From an uncultured Bacteroidales bacterium (GTDB lineage: Bacteria; Bacteroidota; Bacteroidia; Bacteroidales; Bacteroidaceae): a stretch of 64,000 nt of DNA. Location of the stretch: assembly GCA_902774335.1 (NCBI GenBank), contig CACYHW010000001.1:62001-126000 (forward strand), given 5' to 3'. Position 1 is the stretch's first letter. Each line of letters starts with the position of its first letter. Below the pieces are notes generated by a model. The model did not search any database. It was not told where the DNA came from and worked only from the letters and a program-made list of their open reading frames with translations. Below are positions 17,950-25,487 of this stretch, piece after piece. The position numbers and the translations under genes were made by a program.

Positions 17950-19320
17950 TCAAAAAAGCATTTCGTAAGTATCATATACAACTGATCGGGCGCCGAATCC
18001 CTCTTTCTGGAATATGAGCCCCTCGTTCAGGTAACCGCCGCCGTTCTCGGTCGAGACACCGAAATCGAAATAGGTGCGGTCGGCATAAACCTCGGTAATC
18101 AGGTTGTGTATCAGGAGGTCAAGGGCACCGCTCTTCTTGCCCTTTTCCGACGATGCGATATACTGGGCGTGAACCACATGACCCATGTCGTAGACCATGA
18201 TTCCGGCCACCACCTCGCTGCCGTCGCGTACAACATGCAGTTTAATTTTGTCCGGGAAGCGGCTTTGGAGCAGTTGCAGTTCCCGAACAGTATGGACGGG
18301 CTTTTTCTTGTGCTTGTCCATCAGGACACCCGCCAGGATATCCCAGAAAGCCTGCAGGTCGGCGTCATTATCGGCCAAACCTACCGTGAGTCCGGCTTTG
18401 ACAGCCTTGTTGTAACCGCGTTTGCGCAGCTCGCGAAGGGGCAGACGGTTCGAAAAGTCTATGACCGATGACACTCCCCTCTCCTTGAGCGTGCCGCCGC
18501 TGCGGAACAGTGCGTACAGATCCTCCTCGGCCGGGAGCTTGCTGTATATATAAGGAACGGGCTTGTAGAGCCAGCGGTGCGCGCCCAACTGACGTTTCAT
18601 CCAGTCTATGGCGCAGCTGAACACCTCGAGCGCATCGACCGCAATCATCTCCTTGGGCACAATCAGGCCGCCGTAGGTCAGTCCTCCGTGCGACTGCACC
18701 GTACCCTCGCTCTCACGCCAGTTAGCCGGCAGCATGGCCAGCAGCTTGCCGTGTTTGTAGAACATGAGCGAGCAGTCGGTAAAACGGTCACTGTGGTAAT
18801 CCATGTAACCGCGGTCAAACAGGAAGGTGCCGTTCTTGGAATTCCTTACAAAATCGTTCCACTCCTTCTTGTGGCTCTCATCGTACCTTACCACCTGGAG
18901 CTGCTCCGTCAGATAATCGCTGTAGTTGTTTATGTAGCCCGATGCGTTATACGGGTGCGAAGCAAACACCACGCAAACCGTTCCGGGCGCAAAGTCACGC
19001 AGATCGCACCATACTCCGGGCGGGATAAGGATACCCTTGCGTGGAGAATCCATCCTGACCTCCGCCTTGTGCGTGCCGTCATCCACCAGCATGGTGAACG
19101 AGCCGCTTACAGGTACCACCACCTCGGCCGACTCGCTGTGCGAGTGTCCGCCGCGCGTCTTGCCCTGAGGCACTCCGTATATCCAGAACACACGTTCTAT
19201 CTGGAACGGTATCTGATGCGCACCCTCGGCAAAAGAGAGTGCGCCACGGTCATCGGCCGATTCGGGAAACTCTATGATCCTGCATCCGCGTGGCAGTTGG
19301 GTAGAGTTGTTATCTGACAT
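17950..19320 (-). CDS. WxcM/FdtA-like cupin fused to a FemAB-like GNAT domain
   Basis: The 456-residue protein joins two domains. Residues about 10-135 match the FdtA/WxcM sugar 3,4-ketoisomerase cupin, with RGALSFAEG, then GGHSHSESAEVVVPVSG carrying the metal/active-site His residues, and PPGVWCDL. Residues about 140-456 resemble FemAB/GNAT acyltransferases (GTFLFDRGYMDYHSDRF, GGLTYGGLIVP, YFDFGVSTENGGGYLNEG). FdtA-type enzymes turn dTDP-4-keto-6-deoxyglucose into the 3-keto sugar used for amino-sugar synthesis. A linked acyltransferase could modify that sugar. No aminotransferase or dTDP-sugar genes are nearby. Confidence 0.78.
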   Translation of the reverse strand: MSDNNSTQLPRGCRIIEFPESADDRGALSFAEGAHQIPFQIERVFWIYGVPQGKTRGGHSHSESAEVVVPVSGSFTMLVDDGTHKAEVRMDSPRKGILIPPGVWCDLRDFAPGTVCVVFASHPYNASGYINNYSDYLTEQLQVVRYDESHKKEWNDFVRNSKNGTFLFDRGYMDYHSDRFTDCSLMFYKHGKLLAMLPANWRESEGTVQSHGGLTYGGLIVPKEMIAVDALEVFSCAIDWMKRQLGAHRWLYKPVPYIYSKLPAEEDLYALFRSGGTLKERGVSSVIDFSNRLPLRELRKRGYNKAVKAGLTVGLADNDADLQAFWDILAGVLMDKHKKKPVHTVRELQLLQSRFPDKIKLHVVRDGSEVVAGIMVYDMGHVVHAQYIASSEKGKKSGALDLLIHNLITEVYADRTYFDFGVSTENGGGYLNEGLIFQKEGFGARSVVYDTYEMLF

Positions 19321-19436
19321 ATCTGTTCTGAACGTTGTATTAAGGGATTACACAAATCCTTTTTCAAAGATAACTATTATAAAAATAACGGATAAAAAAA
19401 ATCTTTGTTGTTTTTTGAAAAAATATCAGCCTAAAA

Positions 19437-19468
19437 CTTGCAGGACTCAAAACTGCGCCTTACCTTTG
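19437..19468 (+). promoter_or_regulatory. Promoter for tRNA-Ser/tRNA-Glu
   Basis: CTTG at 19437-19440 is followed after 20 nt by TACCTTTG at 19461-19468. This is one mismatch from the Bacteroidetes consensus TTTG-N20-TAnnTTTG. The first tRNA starts 35 nt downstream of the box. Confidence 0.6.
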
Positions 19469-19502
19469 TGCCCGCTTAAGGATGCCGAACAACGGTTCCC
19501 AA

Positions 19503-19589
19503 GGAAGTTTGGGTGAGTGGCTGAAACCAGCAGTTTGCTAAACTGCCGTACGGGTTACCGTACCGGGGGTTCGAATCCCCCAGCTTCCG
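19503..19589 (+). tRNA. tRNA-Ser (anticodon GCT)
   Basis: The 87-nt sequence folds as a class II tRNA with a long variable arm. The acceptor stem GGAAGTT pairs with AGCTTCC. The anticodon stem GCAGT/ACTGC encloses TTGCTAA, giving anticodon GCT for AGC/AGT codons. The variable arm is CGTACGGG...CCGTACCG-like, and the T-arm contains GGGGGTTCGAATCCCCC. CCA is not encoded. tRNA-Glu follows 29 nt later. Confidence 0.95.
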
Positions 19590-19618
19590 CCTCTTTAAGC
19601 AACTGACAATAACCGCAT

Positions 19619-19690
19619 GGCGCTTTCATCTAACGGTTAGGATACAAGATTCTCAATCTTGGCATACGGGTTCGATTCCCGTAGGCGCTA
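19619..19690 (+). tRNA. tRNA-Glu (anticodon CTC)
   Basis: The 72-nt sequence folds as a tRNA with acceptor GGCGCTT pairing with AGGCGCT (a G-T pair at position 1). The anticodon stem CAAGA/TCTTG encloses TTCTCAA, giving anticodon CTC (Glu, GAG). The T-arm is ACGGGTTCGATTCCCGT. Positions 8-9 are T and C, as in other tRNA-Glu. CCA is not encoded. Its last 9 nt take part in a long inverted repeat with the downstream flank. Confidence 0.92.
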
Positions 19691-19736
19691 CAAAAAACAA
19701 GAGGTCTCGATGACCTCTTGTTTTTTATAGCGCCTA
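19682..19736 (+). terminator. Terminator hairpin that includes the tRNA-Glu 3' end
   Basis: Arms 19682-19706 and 19712-19736 are complementary in 24 of 25 positions around the 5-nt loop TCGAT. The central part, with AAAAAACAAGAGGTC facing GACCTCTTGTTTTTT, is a strong bidirectional intrinsic terminator. The outer 9 bp use the last nine bases of the tRNA itself. Confidence 0.85.
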
Positions 19737-19745
19737 TACGACCTC

Positions 19746-19823
19746 TTTTTAGTTTGCTACGCAAACGCGCTCATTCCATTCGCTTGGCGGCCTCCGGCCG
19801 CTCTCGCTCGCATACTCGCTTCG
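19746..19823 (+). repeat. Double-hairpin repeat family C, copy 1
   Basis: A T-run and A are followed by GTTTGC-TAC-GCAAAC, then CGCTC...CGCTT and a second hairpin CGGCC-TC-CGGCCG, then CGCTCGC. The same plan appears after tRNA-Ala (61581-61620) and, inverted, at the end of hisC (47742-47811). It is probably non-coding; the region up to 19864 contains no gene. Confidence 0.65.
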
Positions 19824-19864
19824 CCCCAATACACTTGTACCTGCGTGATGTTTCACAATTTTGT

Positions 19865-20611
19865 TCACTGGTTGAGTTTCCAGAGGTCGTTGGTTTTGGC
19901 CTCCAGGTAGTCGGGGTACCAGTCGGGGGCTGCTGCAAAGAGAGATTGTTTGGTTGGTTCTACTTTTTCCAGAACTTTGGTTATTGCGGAAAGGTCTTTT
20001 GATCTGACTGCCAGGTAGAGTTCGTGACCTATTTCTATCAGGTCCTTGCAGGTGCCGTTATGCTGGTTGCCGCAGCCCGCTGATCGGCCCTCCGAGAAAA
20101 ACGTATACGAATTGCCGTCCAACTGAACAGCCACAATATGTATGCCCAGCGTTTTGTTGCCGTTCTCATCGACAGTAACCTCCTGGGGAGCCGGCATGAA
20201 TGATGAGGTCTCGATGGCCACGCGGAACAGCGCGTCCAGCTTAGCCGCCACCTCCTTGCTTACCGGGAGCGTATCGGCCAGGACTTCAACATTTTTGGGC
20301 TGATTATACCATATATTCTTACTTGCAGTTGTGGCCACAAGTATCGGCTGATCAGAGGTCCCGGTGCACTTGACTGCATACTCCGGATCGAACGACGGGC
20401 GGTCCTCAAACGCCCATTGCACCCTTCGGCCCGTAAGCCCGAACATATCGGTAACAATCGCTGCGTAGTTGTTCACCTCAGCAACGCTCGAGCGCGCAGA
20501 CGGAGTAAGACGCTGGGGCACGTTCACAGGAACAGCCACTTTAAAAGAACTCTGGGCCGATGCGCACAAGGACATTGCAAACGCAGAGGCAATAAGGAAA
20601 AACTTTTTCAT
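19865..20611 (-). CDS. Secreted protein of unknown function
   Basis: The start chosen is the ATG at 20611, where the product begins MKKFFLIASAFAMSLCASAQ, a clear signal peptide. An in-frame ATG 22 codons upstream gives a non-signal-like leader and was not used. The mature protein (about 228 residues) is soluble. It has two Cys residues around RSAGCGNQHNGTCKDL and a C-terminus PDWYPDYLEAKTNDLWKL. I do not recognise a family. It stands alone between a tRNA cluster and a BASS transporter. Confidence 0.7.
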   Translation of the reverse strand: MKKFFLIASAFAMSLCASAQSSFKVAVPVNVPQRLTPSARSSVAEVNNYAAIVTDMFGLTGRRVQWAFEDRPSFDPEYAVKCTGTSDQPILVATTASKNIWYNQPKNVEVLADTLPVSKEVAAKLDALFRVAIETSSFMPAPQEVTVDENGNKTLGIHIVAVQLDGNSYTFFSEGRSAGCGNQHNGTCKDLIEIGHELYLAVRSKDLSAITKVLEKVEPTKQSLFAAAPDWYPDYLEAKTNDLWKLNQ

Positions 20612-20761
20612 ACTGGTTGTAATTAGGAATTTGTAATTAAGAATCCCCAAATGGTCCGATGTTAAGCCTGTAGCCATAAAAATTATTGTTCGTTAAGAAT
20701 CTGGGACAAAATTATGGCCCCAATCCTAACGAATCAATAATTCAGCATTGCAAAAACGTTG

Positions 20762-20784
20762 CAATTGGGGCCTGACCCCAATTG
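20762..20784. repeat. 23-bp palindromic repeat, family B copy 1
   Basis: CAATTGGGG and CCCCAATTG surround the 5-nt loop CCTGA. The identical 23-bp element occurs in reverse orientation at 62905-62927. It lies 2 nt after the stop codon of the BASS gene on the minus strand and may act as its terminator, although no T-run follows on that strand. Confidence 0.7.
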
Positions 20785-20786
20785 TA

Positions 20787-21632
20787 TCACTTTTTGCGGA
20801 TGGCAAAAACGTAGATAAGGAGGACGATGTTCATCATCAGGGAGTAGAGGATGGCGGGGATTGCCATTTCGGGACTGTTGAAGATGAAGGGGCTGGTGGC
20901 TATGGCTATGGCCTGGGCTGCGTTCTGCATACCCACCTCAATCACTACAGTGCGGCGCTGCTGCGAGTTGTTCCTGACCAGGCGCGACAACAGTGACGAG
21001 CAGGTTATGGCAACCAGTATCAGAGCTGTTACGCAGGCTCCTATCACACCTATGTTATCGATGATGGTCTTGTGGTGCTGAACGTAGAACACGGTGATGA
21101 GCACCATCAGGAGCGGGAAAGCCAGCTTGGAAAGAACCTTGTCGGTCTTGGAGGCTGCATTGGGCCAGATGTAGTGCATGCCTATTCCCAGCAGCACGGG
21201 AAGCAGCATGAGCAGCAGGTTCTGCTTGATCAGATTGCCCACGGGCAGAGTAATGCCCACGCTCTCACCCACCATCTGTGTAGCCCAGCTCATGATGACG
21301 GGAATGGTAAAGAGAGTGATTATGCTGCTCAATGCGGTAAGTATGACCGACAGAGCCACGTCACCGCCTGCCAGTCTGGAGAATACGTTCGATGAGCTTC
21401 CGCCGGGGCAGCATGCAATCAGTATGAGGCCGATGAAAAAGACCGGTCCCAACCCGAACAGTTTGGCCAGCCCAAGGGCGATAACAGGTAACAGGACAAG
21501 TTGTCCGAACAGGGCCACTGCAATGGGCCAGGGACGGCGGAAGACCTTGCCGAAGTCCTCAAAACGGAGCGTCAGCCCCAGATCGAACATCAGCAGAGTA
21601 AGAATAGGCAATACTATCCAGATAGTATTCAT
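20787..21632 (-). CDS. Bile acid:sodium symporter (BASS) family transporter
   Basis: The 281-residue membrane protein has about nine hydrophobic helices. The family signature is CCPGGSSSNVFSRLAGGD near residue 76, and the second crossover motif is VVIEVGMQNAAQAIAIA near 227. It is shorter than the other BASS protein at 16336 and is clearly a different subgroup. The C-terminal tail ends VFAIRKK. The substrate is unknown. No partner gene is coupled to it. Confidence 0.88.
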   Translation of the reverse strand: MNTIWIVLPILTLLMFDLGLTLRFEDFGKVFRRPWPIAVALFGQLVLLPVIALGLAKLFGLGPVFFIGLILIACCPGGSSSNVFSRLAGGDVALSVILTALSSIITLFTIPVIMSWATQMVGESVGITLPVGNLIKQNLLLMLLPVLLGIGMHYIWPNAASKTDKVLSKLAFPLLMVLITVFYVQHHKTIIDNIGVIGACVTALILVAITCSSLLSRLVRNNSQQRRTVVIEVGMQNAAQAIAIATSPFIFNSPEMAIPAILYSLMMNIVLLIYVFAIRKK

Positions 21633-21677
21633 GATTGTTCAACTTTTTCGGACCGCAAAGGTACAAAAAAGTTGGGC

Positions 21678-22385
21678 TCATTCAACCCAGTCGGGCTTGA
21701 CAAGCGAGCAGTATGACCATGTGCATCGGTCCTGGTCGAACATTTCGCAATATTCGCCCTTGAGAGGAGAATTCTGCGACACCTTGAGGCTCTGCATATA
21801 TGAACCTTTCCTCAGGGTCTCCATATGGTAGCTGCCCGAATAGATGATCTCGTCCTCATGCAGCGAAGGGTTGATTCTGTTGGTTGTAACCAGTATCCTG
21901 TCGGTTCCGAAATCCATCTTGTAATCACCGTCCTCGATTACTCCTACAACGCTGACATCCCACGAATCGCCCCTGTTGCCGATAGTTGCGATAAAGGACA
22001 GGTTCTCATGCTCTCCCATCTCCAGACCGTTACCCAGATAGGTTACCGACCACCATCCTCCGCTCTGTTTCTTGCACACCAGCGGATTCTCCGAAGCGCG
22101 GTACAGTCTTTTGCCTTCTACACGATACTTCAAAGTGCACTCCCATGTATTCTCGGCTACATGATTAATCACGGAATCCCGCAGCGAAGGAGCCGAAGGG
22201 TCATAATCATAAACCAGATACTCTATTGTCGATAACGTCTTGTAGACGGTAAGGTCTATCAGTCGGAACATTTCATCCTTGAGAGTATCCTGGGACACCT
22301 TTGGTCCGTTGCTCTCCTGGAACTCACACGACATCAGCAGGAAGGCTGCCAAGAGGCTATATATTATCTTTCTCATCTCTTTCAA
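21678..22385 (-). CDS. Lipoprotein of unknown function
   Basis: The product (235 residues) carries a lipoprotein signal: MRKIIYSLLAAFLLMSC, where Cys would be acylated. The mature part is a beta-rich soluble domain with no motif I recognise. The start at 22385 overlaps the stop of the upstream beta-barrel gene by 4 nt. An internal ATG three codons later (22376) gives the more usual MRKII start. Coupling to the barrel protein suggests that the two act together at the outer membrane. Confidence 0.7.
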   Translation of the reverse strand: MKEMRKIIYSLLAAFLLMSCEFQESNGPKVSQDTLKDEMFRLIDLTVYKTLSTIEYLVYDYDPSAPSLRDSVINHVAENTWECTLKYRVEGKRLYRASENPLVCKKQSGGWWSVTYLGNGLEMGEHENLSFIATIGNRGDSWDVSVVGVIEDGDYKMDFGTDRILVTTNRINPSLHEDEIIYSGSYHMETLRKGSYMQSLKVSQNSPLKGEYCEMFDQDRCTWSYCSLVKPDWVE

Positions 22386-23023
22386 AATTTAAACTCAAAA
22401 CCTATACGGTGACCCATTCCGTTGAACCTGGCACCTGCTCCGCACTCATAAAAGAAATTCTTAAATCTGATTCCCTCGACAACCTCCATAGAGCCTTTAA
22501 GACAGTTATGTCCCTTATCCAACAGATAGTCGTTATGACTTACAATAAAATCCATACCTGCCAGATGGGCATCGGACCTGTTGAAATGGGCACCCAATCC
22601 ATAGCCGGCCTTCAGATAGAAACCGAAGTTTGCCGTGTGGATTATATTCAATCTTGCCGACGGGATAATGTAAAAGGAATTCGAGGCTACTTGCTTAGAC
22701 CCCTTCCCTTCATATGAATCATAAACATCGCCCCATATGCATGTCCATGTAATACCGGCCGATAAATCCAGCCACTTATAGACGCTGTAGTTGACATCGG
22801 CCGACAAAGGAGGTATACCGTATATTGTTCCGTGATAGCCGCCGTATCTCTCCGAAAGGGAAACCCTGTCGTCTATCATGTCTTTAAACCCGTACATGAA
22901 TCTGTTATCCAAAGAAACTCCCACGCTGTACGACCAGCGTGAATCGTCCGGGAGTTCAGCATAGGCCTTAGTGCTTACGGCAAACAAGGCACTTAAAAGA
23001 ATGAAATGTTTTAATGGGACCAT
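22382..23023 (-). CDS. Outer-membrane beta-barrel protein, function unknown
   Basis: The start chosen, at 23023, gives MVPLKHFILLSALFAVSTKAYA, a clear signal peptide. Upstream in-frame codons encode a non-signal leader. The mature protein (about 190 residues) has alternating aromatic/polar strands and ends IGFEFKF. The terminal aromatic residue is typical of outer-membrane barrels assembled by BAM. It overlaps the following lipoprotein gene by 4 nt. It may be a small eight-stranded barrel, but no family was recognised. Confidence 0.68.
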   Translation of the reverse strand: MVPLKHFILLSALFAVSTKAYAELPDDSRWSYSVGVSLDNRFMYGFKDMIDDRVSLSERYGGYHGTIYGIPPLSADVNYSVYKWLDLSAGITWTCIWGDVYDSYEGKGSKQVASNSFYIIPSARLNIIHTANFGFYLKAGYGLGAHFNRSDAHLAGMDFIVSHNDYLLDKGHNCLKGSMEVVEGIRFKNFFYECGAGARFNGMGHRIGFEFKF

Positions 23024-23130
23024 TGTCAGTAATACTTGGTTTGGCAAATATGGACAATAAATATCACAAAACAAAAAAAGAGGAGCGGTTTTAACCACTC
23101 CTCTTCTATCTCTATTCCAGTCCAGGGCGA

Positions 23131-24357
23131 TTATTTAAAATCGACCTGTGCCCAAGGGATCCACTTCTGAACCTCTTTATCAACGAGAGTCTCGTCTACA
23201 AACTGGATAATGGTGTTGGCATCCTCCTTGCCAAGCAGGAACTTGTCAATAAAGGCCTCAACCTCGGGATACTGGCTCTTGGGGAGCTGGCAGTGACCGT
23301 GCTTGCCCTGAACCGAGAATCCCATGCGGTCCTCGATACCGAACTTTTTCCATACCTCACGGGCAGCTACGCATGATACGTAACCGGCCTCATCGGCCAA
23401 CCACTCGTAGTCGGTGTTACCCAGAACCAGGAGAGCGCGGGGGCAAACCAGAGCGCAGAGTTCGTGGTGGTCATACGGAAGCTTTGATACGTTCTCGTCC
23501 TTCCAATCCCACATTGACTCCTTGAACCAGTGGTTATCGGTGTTGCCTAAGGTCTCAACATGACCCAGGGTCTCTGATACACGCCATGCAGCTGCACCAC
23601 CGCCACCGGGCTCCTGAGCAATTGTCAGAGCAATACGCTCGTCGAAAGCACCTGACCAGAGGGCCATCTTGCCTGCATATGAGCAACCGGTAACACCAAT
23701 GTGCTTCATATCGATCTTGCTGGCTGCGCCTACAATCTCCAGACCGTCAATGATACGGCTTACGCCCCAAGGCCACATTGCATATGCGCCGTTCTCAACC
23801 AGCTCGGGATATATCTTGTTGATGGGCTCGCTTCCGCGCTTCTGCTGATGTGCCATTACCTGACCCATGTTGAAGTTCATGGTGGCGATATTGCGCTCAG
23901 GGAAGAAGTTACGCGGCAGGCTGATACCTGACATACCGATCATGAGAGGGAACGGACCGTCGCCCTCGGGATATGTGATCTTTGAAGTGATGGTCAGGGT
24001 CTCACCATTGCGATGAACAATAACGGTAAGAGTGTTATCCTCGAGCTTAGCCTCGATGTCTTTCTTGTCAACCATGGGCTTCTCACCAACCTCGTAGTGA
24101 TAGAGCTCGTGGATAATCTCGGCGCGGCGCTTCTCCCAATCCTTGAACTTCTTGACCTGCTTCTTGCCGTTTGAGAACTCGAACGGGTTAGGCAGGGTCT
24201 CCAGAGTCTTGGCCTCATCCACTGACGGATAAGCGGGTTCGGGATAACTTGCTCCTGTAAACTCCTGATCGTAAACAAGAGGAATTGACTTTTGTGCTGT
24301 TACAGCTGTCGCAGTCATAACTGCCGCTGCGATAAGGAAGGATTTGATTCTCTTCAT
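23131..24357 (-). CDS. CE15-like glucuronoyl esterase, secreted
   Basis: The 408-residue alpha/beta-hydrolase has a signal peptide (ends VTAQ). The CE15-type nucleophile motif is GCSYAGK, with Ser226 at its centre. It is followed by AQEPGGGGAAAWR, which holds the family acidic residue. The catalytic His is probably in GKHGHCQ (353-355). CE15 enzymes cleave the ester between glucuronic acid on xylan and lignin alcohols. Canonical members have GCSRxGK; here Tyr replaces Arg, so substrate use may differ. A TATATTTG box lies at 24399-24406 upstream. Confidence 0.78.
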   Translation of the reverse strand: MKRIKSFLIAAAVMTATAVTAQKSIPLVYDQEFTGASYPEPAYPSVDEAKTLETLPNPFEFSNGKKQVKKFKDWEKRRAEIIHELYHYEVGEKPMVDKKDIEAKLEDNTLTVIVHRNGETLTITSKITYPEGDGPFPLMIGMSGISLPRNFFPERNIATMNFNMGQVMAHQQKRGSEPINKIYPELVENGAYAMWPWGVSRIIDGLEIVGAASKIDMKHIGVTGCSYAGKMALWSGAFDERIALTIAQEPGGGGAAAWRVSETLGHVETLGNTDNHWFKESMWDWKDENVSKLPYDHHELCALVCPRALLVLGNTDYEWLADEAGYVSCVAAREVWKKFGIEDRMGFSVQGKHGHCQLPKSQYPEVEAFIDKFLLGKEDANTIIQFVDETLVDKEVQKWIPWAQVDFK

Positions 24358-24398
24358 TTCTTATGGAATAATAGGTTAATGAATCAAGTTAACGAGCC

Positions 24399-24406
24399 CA
24401 AATATA
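24399..24406 (-). promoter_or_regulatory. -7 promoter box for the CE15 gene
   Basis: Read on the minus strand this is TATATTTG, a full match to TAnnTTTG, 42 nt before the start codon. No convincing -33 TTTG was found. Confidence 0.45.
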
Positions 24407-24468
24407 GGCTTTATATATAATATAACACACCAGACTGTCAGTTAAAGCGTCTAAAAAACGCAAAAAAA

Positions 24469-25476
24469 TCAAAAGCCGATGCGCATTTTGACTGGAAGGT
24501 GGTCCGAATAGCCGCCTTGGTACCGGCGTCCGTTGTAGGTGCGAAAAGGCTTCACACCACCGTACGTATCATCATCCGTCAAAAGGAATGGAGCGTTCAG
24601 GACCGATGCCTCAACGAACTCCGTACATCCCAGTCCGTTCAACAGCGAGGCCGATACCACAAACTGGTCATAGGTATCCCACTCGCCCTGATACTTGTAA
24701 CTGCCCTGCTCCACCGCATCCATCACGGTAACCAGGTTGCGGTCTCCCAGCCCGCTGCCGTTCGCGAACGGGAATGCACCCAGCCCCTGACGCAGAGCGG
24801 GAGCGTCGGGCCCGTCGTTAAGGTCGCCCATTATTATCACGTAGGGCTTGCGGCGCACGCTGAATATGCTGTCCACCGAATGCCGGACCACGCCTGCCGC
24901 ACACATCCTGAGTTTACTGGTTTCATCGGTACCGCCGTAGCGGCTGGGCCAGTGACAGACATAGACGTCCAGCGTGTCATAACTCTCCAGCAGGCCTGTC
25001 ACATGCAGTATATCGCGGGTGGCACCGCCTCCCACTTTACTCAGGTCCACTCGCAGGCTCTCGCTGTCAATCAGCCGGAAAAAGTTTTTCCTGTAGAGCA
25101 GTGCCACATCTATGCCTCGACGGTCGGGCGAATGGGTTATGACAAACCTGTATCCGGCCTCACGAAGCGCCGAGCGTGCCGTAAGGTCGGTCAGCACCAC
25201 ATCATTCTCAACCTCGGCCATGCCCACCAGTGCGGGCGCCGTCTCCTCATCGGCCGCCACAATCACCTTGGATACGGCGTCCAGTTTATCCCAGTAACGC
25301 GAGCGCGTCCACCGGTAGTCACCTTGAGGGGTATATGCGTCATCGTCCTTGAGGGGATCATCCTCAGGATCAAACAGGTTCTCCACATTGCAGAACATCA
25401 CAGTCATGCCCTGCTGCGACTTTAAAACCAACGGAGTGAAAACGCAAACAAAAAGAAAGAACAAACGCTTGAACAT
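24469..25476 (-). CDS. Secreted endonuclease/exonuclease/phosphatase (EEP) family protein
   Basis: The start at 25476 gives MFKRLFFLFVCVFTPLVLKSQ, a signal peptide. The longer frame upstream overlaps the previous gene and was not used. The mature protein has EEP-fold motifs: FCNVENLFD near the N-terminus (Asn and acidic metal ligand), GMAEVEND with the catalytic Glu, VIMGDLND and the C-terminal GYSDHLPV with the Asp-His pair. Members hydrolyse phosphodiesters or phosphomonoesters; the substrate is unknown. It follows the beta-helix lipoprotein gene by 11 nt, likely in one operon. Confidence 0.85.
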   Translation of the reverse strand: MFKRLFFLFVCVFTPLVLKSQQGMTVMFCNVENLFDPEDDPLKDDDAYTPQGDYRWTRSRYWDKLDAVSKVIVAADEETAPALVGMAEVENDVVLTDLTARSALREAGYRFVITHSPDRRGIDVALLYRKNFFRLIDSESLRVDLSKVGGGATRDILHVTGLLESYDTLDVYVCHWPSRYGGTDETSKLRMCAAGVVRHSVDSIFSVRRKPYVIIMGDLNDGPDAPALRQGLGAFPFANGSGLGDRNLVTVMDAVEQGSYKYQGEWDTYDQFVVSASLLNGLGCTEFVEASVLNAPFLLTDDDTYGGVKPFRTYNGRRYQGGYSDHLPVKMRIGF

Positions 25477-25487
25477 ATATAGGCTTT

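Noticed and set aside
19727..19864. Integrated element next to the tRNA cluster
   Set aside because: No integrase, direct att repeats or foreign genes are seen; the flank is explained by the tRNA-derived hairpin and repeat family C.
24499..25425. 308-codon open frame on the plus strand opposite the EEP phosphatase
   Set aside because: No signal, motif or start context; the minus-strand frame has clear EEP motifs.
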